Assembly: GCF_000717475.1 (NCBI RefSeq)
Contig: NZ_JPIK01000010.1
Coordinates: forward strand, 62,001-126,000
Origin: Desulfonatronum thiodismutans
GTDB lineage: Bacteria > Desulfobacterota > Desulfovibrionia > Desulfovibrionales > Desulfonatronaceae
Length of the DNA: 64,000 nucleotides
Reading direction: 5' to 3'
Below, piece by piece: positions 27,418-36,115 of the stretch. Position numbers and translations under genes: made by a program. The stretch's first letter is position 1; every line of letters starts with the position of its first letter. The notes below the pieces were generated by a model, which worked only from the letters and a program-made list of their open reading frames with translations, did no database searches and was not told where the DNA came from.

Positions 27418-27651
27418 CAGTCCGCTGAAAAACTCCCAATTGCCGCGTCGCCGCAAAAAGTTCAAACTCTCACGTATGGATAAATACGCTTCGAGCTTGA
27501 TTCGATTGCCAGGAAGGCAAATCGAAAATGTGGCGAAGCCGCAGCCCGCAGGGACCGGACACAGGACGTGTCCTGGTAGCTTTTTTTGCTCCTTGCACTT
27601 GGGGTTTTTGAACGGACTGCCGGATATGGACTTTTTCAACACTCAGTTAAG
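27418..27651 (+). repeat. Intergenic element with terminal inverted repeats, long form (copy 1)
   Basis: The left end CAGTCCGCTGAAAAACTC (27418) and the right end TTTTTGAACGGACTG (ending 27619) are inverted copies, followed by a tail with CTTTTTCAACACTCAGTTA. Compared with the copies at 29833 and 37496 it contains about 78 extra bases with two internal palindromes: CGATTGCC-AGGAA-GGCAAATCG (27503-27524) and GGACAC-AGGAC-GTGTCC (27557-27573). It fills almost the entire 305-bp gap between fliM and fliN; no ORF is credible inside. Confidence 0.9.
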
Positions 27652-27712
27652 TCGATAATCATCAACCATCGGCGAGCCGGAAGCGGTCGCTGAGACTGAA
27701 GCGAGGTCCCGC

Positions 27713-28273
27713 ATGAGCGACGAGTCAATGGACCAGGATAAACTGGCTGAAGAGTGGGCCAAGGCCCTGGAAGAGATGGACGAGGGCGGAGAGCCGGAGG
27801 ATCCGTTCGAGGCGGCCACCAAAGCCGCCGCCCAGACCGGCAATAAGAGCGAAAGCCAGGAGGATATGGCGGACGAATGGGCCAAGGCCCTGGCCATGGA
27901 AGAGGAGACGCAGCTCAAGAAGGAGAAACAGCAGAAGTCCTTCGCCGCCAAGACCGAGGATCCCAAGTTCAAGGATTTGACGTCGGACGCCAAGACCCCC
28001 AAGGAGAAGACCAAACGGGACCTGGATTTCATCCTGGACATCCCGCTGGATGTTTCCGCCGAGCTAGGGCGGACCAAGCTGTTGATCAACGAGCTGCTCC
28101 AGCTTGGGCAGGGTTCCGTGGTGGAGTTGAACAAGCTGGCCGGCGAACCTTTGGAAATTTTCGTCAACGGCAAGCTGGTGGCTCGGGGCGAAGCCGTGGT
28201 GATCAACGAAAAATTCGGGGTGCGGCTGACGGACATCATCAGCCCCATTGAAAGGGTGAAACAACTTGCCTGA
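27713..28273 (+). CDS. fliN: Flagellar motor switch protein FliN
   Basis: FliN builds the lower C-ring and, with FliH, docks export substrates. The C-terminal SpoA domain (about 100-186) is canonical: ILDIPLDVSAELGRTKL, ELLQLGQGSVVELNKLAGEPL and FVNGKLVARGEAVVI. The protein is 186 residues, about 50 longer than minimal FliN, because of an acidic N-terminal region holding two related units, AEEWAKALEEMDEG (about 11-24) and ADEWAKALAMEEE (about 52-64). Acidic extensions of this type occur in other FliN proteins. The stop overlaps the proposed TTG start of fliO. Confidence 0.95.
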   Translation: MSDESMDQDKLAEEWAKALEEMDEGGEPEDPFEAATKAAAQTGNKSESQEDMADEWAKALAMEEETQLKKEKQQKSFAAKTEDPKFKDLTSDAKTPKEKTKRDLDFILDIPLDVSAELGRTKLLINELLQLGQGSVVELNKLAGEPLEIFVNGKLVARGEAVVINEKFGVRLTDIISPIERVKQLA

Positions 28274-28622
28274 TCCAGTCGAACCCTCCATGGCGGCCCC
28301 GACCTGGGACTTCGGTTTCGCGGCGCTGAAAATGATCGGCGGCCTTTTCCTGGTTTTGGCCTTGCTGTTCGTGGTTCTCCATCTGCTTAAGCGGTACGGA
28401 CACAAGGCCGGGTTGACCCGCCAGCTTCCCGCGGACCTCAAGCTGGTGGGCCAGATGGCCCTGGGGCCGCGCAAGAGCGTGGTGGTGGTCCGGTATTTGA
28501 ATAAGGACATGGTGCTGGGAGTGACGGATTCCTCCATAACGCTGCTCACGGAGACGCACCATGACCATGAACACGCCGATTTTTCCAAACATTTGGAGCA
28601 ATCCAGGGCCAAAGGCGGTTAG
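28266..28622 (+). CDS. fliO: Flagellar biosynthetic protein FliO
   Basis: FliO is a bitopic membrane protein that helps assemble the FliPQR export gate. This one has 118 residues: a short N-terminus, one membrane helix at about 19-40 (MIGGLFLVLALLFVVLHLLKR), and a small cytoplasmic domain with LVGQMALGPRKSVVVVRYLNKDMVLGVT, the FliO core. The TTG at 28266 overlaps fliN by 8 bp and is preceded by GAAAGGG; an ATG at 28290 would remove eight residues. The 3' end overlaps the fliP start by 62 bp. Confidence 0.88.
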   Translation: MPDPVEPSMAAPTWDFGFAALKMIGGLFLVLALLFVVLHLLKRYGHKAGLTRQLPADLKLVGQMALGPRKSVVVVRYLNKDMVLGVTDSSITLLTETHHDHEHADFSKHLEQSRAKGG

Positions 28623-29361
28623 ACTCGGCCTTGCCGCCCTGATCCTCCTGCCCCTGCTGTCCGGTCTCGCCGCCGCTCAGACCGGGGCTCCGGCCCTGAA
28701 CCTGACCTTGAGCGGCGGAGCCAGCGAGCCGGACAACGTTTCCATCGCCCTGGAAATCCTTTTCCTGCTCACCGTCCTTTCCGTGGCCCCGGCCATCCTG
28801 CTCACGGCCACCTGCTTCACCCGCATCGTCATTGTTTTCTCCTTCATTCGTCAGGCCATGGGCACGCAGCAAATGCCGCCCAATCAGGTCCTGGCCAGTC
28901 TGGCCATTTTTTTGACGTTCGTGATCATGATGCCCGTGGGCAAGGAGATCAACGACACGGCGCTCCAGCCATATCTAGCCGAGGATATCGGCTTTCAAGA
29001 AGCCTTGACCCGGGCCGAGCAACCCATGCGAGCCTTTTTGTTCAAGCACACCCGGGAAAAAGACCTTTCACTGTTCTATTCCATTACCCAAATGGAACGC
29101 CCGACCAGCCGGGACGAGGTGCCGACCATCATCCTGGTTCCCGCCTTCGTGATCAGCGAATTGAAAACCGCCTTCCAGATGGGCTTTTTGATCTACATTC
29201 CGTTCCTGATCCTGGACATGGTCGTGGCCAGCATCCTGCTGTCCATGGGCATGATGATGCTGCCCCCGGTGATGATCTCCCTGCCGTTCAAGTTGCTGTT
29301 GTTCGTGATGGTGGATGGTTGGAATCTTTTGATATTTTCGCTGGTGAACGGCTTTGCGTGA
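28561..29361 (+). CDS. fliP: Flagellar export gate protein FliP
   Basis: FliP forms five subunits of the FliPQR gate of the flagellar type III export apparatus. The 266 residues start with a cleavable signal peptide (hydrophobic core about 20-38, ending LAAAQ), then four membrane spans. Family landmarks are RIVIVFSFIRQAMGTQQMPPNQVL, FLTFVIMMPVGKEIN, VPAFVISELKTAFQMGFLIYIPF and MLPPVMISLPFKLLLFVMVDGW. Its N-terminal coding sequence overlaps fliO, implying coupled translation. Confidence 0.96.
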   Translation: MTMNTPIFPNIWSNPGPKAVRLGLAALILLPLLSGLAAAQTGAPALNLTLSGGASEPDNVSIALEILFLLTVLSVAPAILLTATCFTRIVIVFSFIRQAMGTQQMPPNQVLASLAIFLTFVIMMPVGKEINDTALQPYLAEDIGFQEALTRAEQPMRAFLFKHTREKDLSLFYSITQMERPTSRDEVPTIILVPAFVISELKTAFQMGFLIYIPFLILDMVVASILLSMGMMMLPPVMISLPFKLLLFVMVDGWNLLIFSLVNGFA

Positions 29362-29460
29362 TTCAGGCAGGAGACAGGAGTCAGTATCCAGAAGTCGGAA
29401 GTCGGAAGTCAGGTGATAGTCGAAGAAAATTTGACTTTCAAATCGCTGTGTTCCCCTCTC

Positions 29461-29520
29461 AGCCCATAGCCCATAGCCCATAGCCCATAGCCCATAGCCC
29501 ATAGCCCATAGCCCATAGCC
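29461..29520 (+). repeat. Heptamer tandem repeat (CCCATAG, about 8.5 copies)
   Basis: Perfect head-to-tail heptamers occupy the fliP-fliQ gap. Just upstream (29390-29412) are GGAAGTC units of another heptamer. The reverse complement, GGGCTAT in register, differs by one base from the array at 8478-8515. The array could vary in copy number by slippage and alter the spacing within the operon. Confidence 0.95.
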
Positions 29521-29563
29521 TCAACCTTTTTTATCAACCTGATCCTCTTGCCTGGAGACCAGT

Positions 29564-29833
29564 ATGACCCCTGAATTCGTGATCGGCTTTGCCCGTCAAT
29601 CCATTGAACTGACCTTGATGATCGCCCTGCCCATGTTGGGCATTGGTTTGATTGTGGGCGTCCTGGTCAGCATTATCCAAGCCGCGACGCAGATCCAGGA
29701 AATGACCTTGACCTTCGTGCCCAAGATCATTTCCATCTTCCTGGCGTTGCTGTTTTCCTTTCCCTGGATCATGGACAAGCTGGTCACCTTTACCCGAGAG
29801 TTGTTCCTGAACTTGCCGAATTACGTGGGATAG
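29564..29833 (+). CDS. fliQ: Flagellar export gate protein FliQ
   Basis: FliQ has 89 residues and forms the outer helices of the export gate. Two membrane helices (about 15-40 and 52-75) and the family motifs FARQSIELTLMIALPML, GVLVSIIQAATQIQEMTLTFVPKI and FPWIMDKL are clear. It would normally be followed by fliR or flhB; here it is followed by a terminal-inverted-repeat element and then the secretion cluster, so the operon ends at fliQ or the rest has moved. Confidence 0.95.
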   Translation: MTPEFVIGFARQSIELTLMIALPMLGIGLIVGVLVSIIQAATQIQEMTLTFVPKIISIFLALLFSFPWIMDKLVTFTRELFLNLPNYVG

Positions 29834-29980
29834 CAGTCCGTTGAAAAACTCCCAATTGCTGCGTCGCCGCAAAAAGTTCAAACTCTCACGTATGAATAAC
29901 TACGCTTCGACATTGATTTTTTCTCCTTGCTTTTAGGTTTTTTGAACGAACTGCAGGGTAAGGACTATTTCAACAGTTAA
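29833..29980 (+). repeat. Intergenic element with terminal inverted repeats, short form (copy 2)
   Basis: The element starts CAGTCCGTTGAAAAACTC directly at the end of fliQ (its first base overlaps the stop codon) and its right terminus ends TTTTTGAACGAACTG at 29953, with the tail TATTTCAACAGTTA. Most of the central region of copy 1 is absent. The remaining bases to 30106 show no further feature. Confidence 0.88.
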
Positions 29981-30106
29981 TATAGGCGCAAAATTAAAAC
30001 GCGTCGCCGATCCCCGGATCGTTCTTCGTGATTCTTCTTGCCCGGAACGGATGAATGTTTTAGTTTTCCCCGTGCCCCACATCCTGAACCCTTTCTCCTC
30101 CTCTTC

Positions 30107-30949
30107 GTGAATTCTTCCTGGCTGTTCTCCCTCCGGTCCTTCCGGCTGCTTCTGCCGTTGGCCTTTGGCCTGGCGGCGGCTTTCGTGCTTACGGGCCTGT
30201 GGAACAGACATGTTGAGACCACTCCGACGTTTTCCTCGCCAAGTCCGATGGCAACGACCAACGCCGCCACCGAGTCCTGGACGGCTGTGATCCTGGAAGC
30301 AAATATTCTGGGATTGGAATCTCCCGAACAAGAACACATCTCTCCGGAACCCGTCACCGGGGCTTCGTCCTTTGACTGGCGCCTGCTGGGCACGATCACC
30401 GGAGCCAGGCCCAAGGCCCTGGTGCGTCGCGACGAGGAGTTCGTGATCGCGGACCAGGGCGACATGCTTGACGGATGGGAACTGGTGGAAGTGCGGGCCC
30501 GGTCAGCGGTGTTTGCGTCCGGAGATCGGCGAGAAGAGGTTCTTTTTTGGGACGGTCAAGGCGAAGCCATGGAAACAGGCGCGGGATTTCGTCCACCCGA
30601 GATGCAGACTTGGGCGGCCCCCGGGGTCGGAACCCGGGTCAGTCTCTCCCGAAAAGATGTCCAACCGCTGCTTTCCGACCCGAACGCGCTGCTGCAAATG
30701 GCCAGCTTCAAGCCGTTCACGATTGATGGCCGGGTCAGCGGCTTCCAGGTACTCAGTATTCGTCCGGATTCCCTGCTGCACAAGGTAGGGTTGCGTAACG
30801 GGGACGTGCTGGCCAGAATAAACGGTCAAGCACTGACCGGGCCAACCCAGCTCCTTCAGGCCTATTCCGGGATGGACCGATCTTCCCTGGTCACCCTGGA
30901 CGTCCAACGAGCCTCCCAGATGCAGACTTTTATCCTTGAACTGAATTAG
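30107..30949 (+). CDS. gspC: Type II secretion system protein GspC
   Basis: GspC spans the inner membrane and links the assembly platform to the GspD secretin. The 280 residues contain one N-terminal membrane helix (about 14-34), a periplasmic homology region (LEANILGLESPEQE, then FDWRLLGTITGARPKALVRR and VADQGDML-like strands), and a C-terminal PDZ domain (about 190-280) with GFQVLSIRPDSLLHKVGLRNGDVLARING read in segments. The GTG at 30107 places the start just before the membrane helix; a TTG at 30038 would add 23 residues. Neither has a clear ribosome site. gspD follows after 52 bp. Confidence 0.85.
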   Translation: MNSSWLFSLRSFRLLLPLAFGLAAAFVLTGLWNRHVETTPTFSSPSPMATTNAATESWTAVILEANILGLESPEQEHISPEPVTGASSFDWRLLGTITGARPKALVRRDEEFVIADQGDMLDGWELVEVRARSAVFASGDRREEVLFWDGQGEAMETGAGFRPPEMQTWAAPGVGTRVSLSRKDVQPLLSDPNALLQMASFKPFTIDGRVSGFQVLSIRPDSLLHKVGLRNGDVLARINGQALTGPTQLLQAYSGMDRSSLVTLDVQRASQMQTFILELN

Positions 30950-31001
30950 CCCCTTGTATTTCCATGACCGTCGCCCGACGAAGCTGAGAGGAACGGTGTC
31001 C

Positions 31002-33008
31002 ATGAAAAGATTAACGGCATGTTGCGGCGTGCAGTGTTTGATCGCCCTGGTTTTCGTGCTTTTGGTACTCATCCTTTCCTTGGGAGTGGTTTCAGCCCAG
31101 GAAGCGGAAGATCGAGAAGACCAACGAATGACCGCCAACCTGGAGGGGATTACCCTGCGTGATTTCATTGTGTTCGTCGGCCGGTTCACCGGCCGGAACA
31201 TGGTTTTTCGCGAGGATCAGATCCCGCCGGTAAAGGTTTCCCTGCATTCTCAGGCACCTATGACCGAACCGGAGCTGCTGGCCGTGCTGGATCGGGTTTT
31301 GGCCAGCAACAACCTGGATCTGGTGGCCCAGGGCGACCTGTTCTACGTCTTGCAGTCCCCGCAGGCTTCGGAAATGGTTGATCCGCTCCGGCCCGGTCTG
31401 GAGCCCGGAGAGGACAGCGAGCTGCTGACCACGGTCATTCGCCTGCACCAGCGTTTGCCGCGGGAGCAGGTCAGCGAACTGCTGCAGCCCTTTGCCTCCC
31501 GGTTCGGGTTGATCATGGAGATTCCCCAGGCCCAGGCCTTGCTCCTCCGGGACACCCGTTCCAGAGTGCGCAAGATGCAGGAGGTGCTGGAGGCGGTGCT
31601 GTCCTTGGGCGCGCGTTGGGACGTGGAACTGCTGCCTCTGCATCAGGCCCAGGCCGCGGTCACGGCCCGGAAGGTGGGGCAGTTGTACGAGGAGCTGTTT
31701 TCCCGCGGCCATCTGGCCGAGACTCCGGTGATCCTGGCGGTGGAATGGTCCAATTCCCTGCTGGTGGCGGGCTCCGATGAGCAGCGTCAAGCCGTGCGCG
31801 GCTTGCTGGAGAACCTGGACCGGATCACGGACTCCAGCGCGGACATGAGCATGTACGCCCTGAAGAACGCCAAGGCCTCCTCCGCCGCGGACGTGCTGCG
31901 CACCCTGCTCCAGGGGGACCAAGTCGGAGGAGCGGAGGAGGGCACGAACGGTCGCGGTGTCCTGGTGGCCGCGGACGCGGAGACCAACTCCGTGTTGGTT
32001 CTGGCCGAGCCGCGGATTCAGCGCCAGGTGGAGTCTATCATCGCCCATTTGGATCGCCCCTTGGATCAGGTTTTCGTGGAGGCCCTGATCGTGGAGACAT
32101 CCCTGGAGAACAGCCAGGACTTCGGCGTGGAGTGGGTCGTGGGCGGAGGCGGATCAGATGGAGTGGCCACGGGCGGTTTTCTGGGGTCACCTTCGAGCCT
32201 GACGCCCTTGCTGGCGACGGCGGCTCCGCCGTTGGCACCGGGAGGGTTTACCGTGGGAGCCCTGGGCAATGCCATTACCTACGCCGGGGAGACGTTTTCC
32301 ACCCTCGGTGCCTTGATCAGCTTCATGAAAACCGCCCGGGACTTCAATATTCTCTCCACACCGCAGATCATGACCCTGGACAACGCCGAGGCGGAAATCT
32401 TCGTGGGCGAGAACCGCGCCTATCAGGTCAGCGAGAAATTCGACACCCAGAACAATCCCATCAAGACCTTCGAATACCGGGACGTCGGGATCAGGCTGAA
32501 GGTTACGCCGCACATCAATGCCGAGACCGGGGTGATCCGGATGCAGGTGGAGCAAGAGGTCAGCAACGTGATCGATTCGGCCGGTGAGGACGACCGGCCG
32601 CGAACCCGGAGCCGGAACACCAGAACCAATGTTCAGATTCCGGACGGGTTCACCATGGTCATCAGCGGGCTGATGCAGAACGAATTCGGCCAGGTCCGCA
32701 GGGCCGTACCGGGTCTGTCCAAAATTCCGGTCCTGGGCTGGTTGTTTCGCCGGGAGGCGGTCTCCGCGGAGAAAGCGACCCTGATGGTCTTTCTGTCGGC
32801 CAGAATCATCAACACCGTGGAGCAGGCCGAGGAATTAACCCGGCGGCGGATGGACAACCTGCGGGAAGGCCAGCGCACCAGCCGGGAACTGCTGCAAAGG
32901 GAGTTCTGGCAGGGCGGGGACCAGCACGGCTTTGATCTGGATCGGGAGATGGGCCGGGAACTGGGTCGCGAACGTGAACAAGAGTTGGATCGAGAGTCCG
33001 ATCAATGA
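31002..33008 (+). CDS. gspD: Type II secretion system secretin GspD
   Basis: GspD forms the multimeric outer membrane channel of the T2SS. With ATG 31002 the protein has 668 residues and a signal peptide ending near VVSAQ. The N0 domain (about 30-105, ITLRDFIVFVGRFTGRN) and three N-type ring domains are followed by the secretin core (about 370-600) containing VFVEALIVETSLENS, FNILSTPQIMTLDNAEAEI and the C-terminal VPGLSKIPVLGWLFRR signature. A charged tail of Arg/Glu/Asp follows and may be the pilotin-binding S domain. AGAGGA lies upstream of the start. The stop overlaps gspE. Confidence 0.95.
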   Translation: MKRLTACCGVQCLIALVFVLLVLILSLGVVSAQEAEDREDQRMTANLEGITLRDFIVFVGRFTGRNMVFREDQIPPVKVSLHSQAPMTEPELLAVLDRVLASNNLDLVAQGDLFYVLQSPQASEMVDPLRPGLEPGEDSELLTTVIRLHQRLPREQVSELLQPFASRFGLIMEIPQAQALLLRDTRSRVRKMQEVLEAVLSLGARWDVELLPLHQAQAAVTARKVGQLYEELFSRGHLAETPVILAVEWSNSLLVAGSDEQRQAVRGLLENLDRITDSSADMSMYALKNAKASSAADVLRTLLQGDQVGGAEEGTNGRGVLVAADAETNSVLVLAEPRIQRQVESIIAHLDRPLDQVFVEALIVETSLENSQDFGVEWVVGGGGSDGVATGGFLGSPSSLTPLLATAAPPLAPGGFTVGALGNAITYAGETFSTLGALISFMKTARDFNILSTPQIMTLDNAEAEIFVGENRAYQVSEKFDTQNNPIKTFEYRDVGIRLKVTPHINAETGVIRMQVEQEVSNVIDSAGEDDRPRTRSRNTRTNVQIPDGFTMVISGLMQNEFGQVRRAVPGLSKIPVLGWLFRREAVSAEKATLMVFLSARIINTVEQAEELTRRRMDNLREGQRTSRELLQREFWQGGDQHGFDLDREMGRELGREREQELDRESDQ

Positions 33009-34477
33009 TGCTTGATGCCGCGTTTCCCGCATCACCGGACCTAGCGCACTTGCCCCAGGAGATTGTGAGTCAGTACCTGGCCTTTCCCCGGCGCAACGAA
33101 TTTTTACCCGTGGCCGCGGAAGACGGGACGCTCCGGGTCTGGCTCCTGGCTGTCAGGGCCAGGCCTTTGGCTGATTTTCTTGCCTGGAGGCTCGGTTTGG
33201 CGGTGCGTACGGAACTGGTTCGCAACGAGGCGTTTTTTCCGGCCCTGGAACAGGCCCTGGCTCTCTGGGAAGAAGACGCGCCGGGGGCGGAGGACGATGT
33301 GGAGGCCTTGGGTGGGGAAGCGGACGACTCCGGTCGGGAACTGCTGGGCTGGTCCCATGAGGACGCGCCCATCGTCCGCTTGGTGAATCGGTTGCTGCAT
33401 CAGGCGGTGAGTCAGGGGGCCAGCGACATTCACTTCGAAGGCCGGGAAAACGGCTTTCAGGTCCGGTTTCGGGTGGACGGCGAATTGCGCACTGAACGCC
33501 GCCTGGAGCTGGCGGTCCAATCCACGGTGCTGGCCCGGATCAAGGTCATGGGCCAGATGGACGTGGCCGAAAGCCGCGCTCCGCAAGACGGGCGCTTTCA
33601 GGTCCGGGTGGGCCGCAAGGACGTGGACGTCCGGGTTTCCACCATGCCCACGCTCAACGGCGAAAAGGCCGTGCTGCGCATCCTGGACCGCTCCAAAAAC
33701 ATCCTGCCCCTGTCCGACCTCGGCCTGGAACCCGAGGCCGTGGCCGTGATTACCCGTATGATCGCCGCGCCCCACGGGATCATCCTGGTCACCGGTCCCA
33801 CGGGCAGCGGCAAGACCACGACCCTCTACGCGGCCCTGCGCGAGCTGATCCGCGAATCCCGGAACATCATGACCGTGGAGGATCCGGTGGAGTACCACCT
33901 CCCCGGCGTGAATCAGGTCCAGGTCAACCGGGCCGCGGGCGTAACCTTTGCCACGGCCATCCGCGGCTTCCTGCGCCAGGATCCGGACATCATCCTGGTG
34001 GGCGAGATCCGGGATCAGGAAACCGCGAGCACTGCCGTACAGGCCTCGCTGACCGGACACCTGGTCCTGGCCACCCTGCACACCAACGACGCGCCCACAG
34101 CGGTCACCCGGATGCTGGAAATGGGCGTGGAACCTTTCCTGCTGGCCTCATCACTGCATCTGGTCATCGGCCAGCGCCTCGTCCGCCTGACCTGCCCGAT
34201 GTGTTCCTCCTCCATCCATCCCACCCATCCTTCCCATAATTCCCATATCGGCTGCGAAGCCTGCCGCCACAGCGGCTACCGCGGCCGCCAGGGGATTTTC
34301 GAGCTGATGCCCGTGGATGAGGCCTTGCGCAGCCTGATCGTCCAGAAATCCTCCGTGGAACAGCTCCGCGCCCACCTCAAGACAACCGGCTTCCAAACCA
34401 TGCACGACCACGGCCTGCGCCTCGTTGATCAGGGCAAAACCACCATGGAAGAGTTGTTGCGGGTCACCAGCCTTTGA
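33005..34477 (+). CDS. gspE: Type II secretion system ATPase GspE
   Basis: GspE is the cytoplasmic hexameric ATPase that drives pseudopilus assembly through GspL and GspF. The 490 residues include an N-terminal GspL-binding domain (1-130), the N2 domain (ASDIHFEGRENGFQVRFRVDG), Walker A GPTGSGKTTTLYAAL near residue 262, the Asp box ITMVEDPVEY-like NIMTVEDPVEY, Walker B ILVGEIRDQET, and a zinc module with CPMC and CEAC pairs near 397-418. It overlaps gspD by 4 bp and its last 14 bp overlap the convergent hicB-like gene. Confidence 0.96.
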   Translation: MMLDAAFPASPDLAHLPQEIVSQYLAFPRRNEFLPVAAEDGTLRVWLLAVRARPLADFLAWRLGLAVRTELVRNEAFFPALEQALALWEEDAPGAEDDVEALGGEADDSGRELLGWSHEDAPIVRLVNRLLHQAVSQGASDIHFEGRENGFQVRFRVDGELRTERRLELAVQSTVLARIKVMGQMDVAESRAPQDGRFQVRVGRKDVDVRVSTMPTLNGEKAVLRILDRSKNILPLSDLGLEPEAVAVITRMIAAPHGIILVTGPTGSGKTTTLYAALRELIRESRNIMTVEDPVEYHLPGVNQVQVNRAAGVTFATAIRGFLRQDPDIILVGEIRDQETASTAVQASLTGHLVLATLHTNDAPTAVTRMLEMGVEPFLLASSLHLVIGQRLVRLTCPMCSSSIHPTHPSHNSHIGCEACRHSGYRGRQGIFELMPVDEALRSLIVQKSSVEQLRAHLKTTGFQTMHDHGLRLVDQGKTTMEELLRVTSL

Positions 34478-34688
34478 TTGGGTGGGGGCAGGGTGCAAGG
34501 CCTTGTTTCAAGCGGATGTTTATCCAGCCTGCTATGACTTCTCGCAGGTTTTCGCGGCATGCTTCCAGGGTCGTTCCGGTGGCCCAAACACCCGGCAAGC
34601 CGTAAACTTCACCGTAGTAAGGTTCATCATCGTCAATCATTTCGTAGTGCGCCCTGCTTAGCGCTTCCTGAATATATTCCAGGTGCAT
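34464..34688 (-). CDS. Orphan HicB-like antitoxin
   Basis: This 74-residue protein has the HicB fold pattern: an N-terminal helix and strand (ALSRAHYEMIDDDEPYYGEV), then YGLPGVWATGTTLEACRENLREVIAGWI, the partial RNase H-like core found in HicB antitoxins. ATG 34688 has AGGAAGG upstream and is preferred over the longer reading. No HicA toxin is next to it: gspE lies downstream, gspN upstream. It closely resembles the HicB at 37647-37892, so it may be a solitary duplicate that regulates or cross-neutralises the nearby HicA. Confidence 0.82.
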   Translation of the reverse strand: MHLEYIQEALSRAHYEMIDDDEPYYGEVYGLPGVWATGTTLEACRENLREVIAGWINIRLKQGLAPCPHPIKGW

Positions 34689-34753
34689 GCATCCTTCCTC
34701 GTTCAGATTCGAGGGACGCTGATTGATGGGCAAAAGTGGCAGCCTCTACGTTG

Positions 34754-35569
34754 CTACTTCCCCCACAAACTCCCCAGCCGCCCCGAGGCCGAAAAAGGCA
34801 TATTGCCCAGGCCGGTCAGGGTGCCGGAGATGGAGTAGGTGGTGTTTTCCAGGCGGTTCCAGTCCAGGAAGCCCTCCGCGTCGGCGGTGACGCCCACCGG
34901 GCCGTCGGCTTGCAGGGGGGTCAAAAGGAGGTGGTTGCCTTCCAGGGTGGCCTGGCCGCGCAGGTTGATGGTCATGATGCCCGGGGCTACGACCAACAGG
35001 CCGGGGGCCTGGATGTCCAGCTCGCCTTGATGGGGGGGCTGGTCCCAGGTTCGCCAGCGGATGAATCCTTCGGTCTCCAGGGTGCCTTGGACCCGTTGTT
35101 CAGGCATGAGCCGTTGCAGGTCCACGCCGCCGGAAAGGCGCAGTTCCTTGTCCCAACTCAAGTCGGCCACCAGGGTCGGCCCGGTGATCGCGGTCATGGT
35201 CACCGGGCGGGTCGTGCCCAGTTGGATGGTCAGCTTTGGAACGAAGAACCGACTTTGGTTCACATGCAATTCAAAATGCTGGTAGGTGATGTGGGTTAGC
35301 CCCCGGTCCCCGACTGCCTGCCAACTCCAGGAGGCGTTGGGCAGGTGGCCGAGGGTGTGCCGCAGAACCTGGCTCCAGAGCAGTTCTCTGGAGAGGAAGA
35401 AGATCAGTCCGATCAGCAGGCCGATGAGGAAGATCGTGCCGACCGGGCCGAAGCGGCGGAGCAGACCCGGTTTGGCGGCGGTTTGGCCGACAGTTTGGCC
35501 TGAAGTTTGGTCGGTAGCGCGGGAGCTGGGATCACGAAGAGGGTTCTGAGCAGGATTGGGAGAGGTCAT
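34754..35569 (-). CDS. gspN: Type II secretion system protein GspN
   Basis: GspN is an inner-membrane T2SS component found in some lineages, with a cytoplasmic N-terminus, one membrane helix and a periplasmic beta-rich domain. This 271-residue protein fits: a polar, Gln/Thr-rich leader (1-38), a hydrophobic helix at about 44-60, and then repeated strands such as GELDIQAPGLLVVAPGIM and FSASGRLGSLWG. It shares a 4-bp overlap with the GspM-like gene upstream. The assignment rests on this plan and on location; sequence motifs in GspN are weak. Confidence 0.75.
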   Translation of the reverse strand: MTSPNPAQNPLRDPSSRATDQTSGQTVGQTAAKPGLLRRFGPVGTIFLIGLLIGLIFFLSRELLWSQVLRHTLGHLPNASWSWQAVGDRGLTHITYQHFELHVNQSRFFVPKLTIQLGTTRPVTMTAITGPTLVADLSWDKELRLSGGVDLQRLMPEQRVQGTLETEGFIRWRTWDQPPHQGELDIQAPGLLVVAPGIMTINLRGQATLEGNHLLLTPLQADGPVGVTADAEGFLDWNRLENTTYSISGTLTGLGNMPFSASGRLGSLWGK

Positions 35570-36084
35570 CGATAGAGTACCAGTTGGAGATCGGCCAGGG
35601 ACGGATTGTCCAGACGCCGGTTGAAGGTCACGGTGGAGGTTTGCAGGCCGCCGTCCCGGCTCAGGGTTTCAAGCAGGGCCAGCAGGTCCGGCAGGGTCAG
35701 CCGCTCGTAGTAGAGCTGAACTCCGTCCCGTCCCGTGGCCTGCAAGGCCGGCCTGACTGAAATCAACTTGTCTTCCAGGCCGATGTCGCGGCTGATCTGG
35801 CGGGCCGCGACCAGGATCGGCAGGTTGGCCCGCTCCAGGTTTGGCACACGTTCCAGGCCCCGGATTTCCGCGACCAACGCCGATACTTGCTGGTGAAGTT
35901 CCATGGCCGCTTCCTCGCGAAGAACCGCGCGCTGGGTCGCGGCGTACAGCGAGAACCAGGCCGCCAAGGAGCCTGCCACCGTCAGGGTCAGGAGCAGGTA
36001 CAGGGCTCCGCGTCGGCGGTGAGGGGGCCAATCTTGCCAAAAGGCCGGAGAGGACGGGAAAGAGATGCGCTGTGAGCTGTTCAT
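35566..36084 (-). CDS. gspM: Type II secretion system protein GspM-like
   Basis: GspM is a small bitopic inner-membrane protein that partners GspL. The 172 residues have an N-terminal cytoplasmic stretch, one membrane helix at about 26-47 (GALYLLLTLTVAGSLAAWFSLY), a coiled helix (about 50-80), and a ferredoxin-like periplasmic domain (about 90-170: RPALQ, VQLYYERLTLPDLLALLETLS and STVTFNRRLD). This matches the family architecture; direct residue conservation in GspM is low. It lies 31 bp after gspL and overlaps gspN by 4 bp. Confidence 0.8.
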   Translation of the reverse strand: MNSSQRISFPSSPAFWQDWPPHRRRGALYLLLTLTVAGSLAAWFSLYAATQRAVLREEAAMELHQQVSALVAEIRGLERVPNLERANLPILVAARQISRDIGLEDKLISVRPALQATGRDGVQLYYERLTLPDLLALLETLSRDGGLQTSTVTFNRRLDNPSLADLQLVLYR

Positions 36085-36115
36085 GGGGCCAAATGCCTTG
36101 GTTGCCGGGCCTGTC

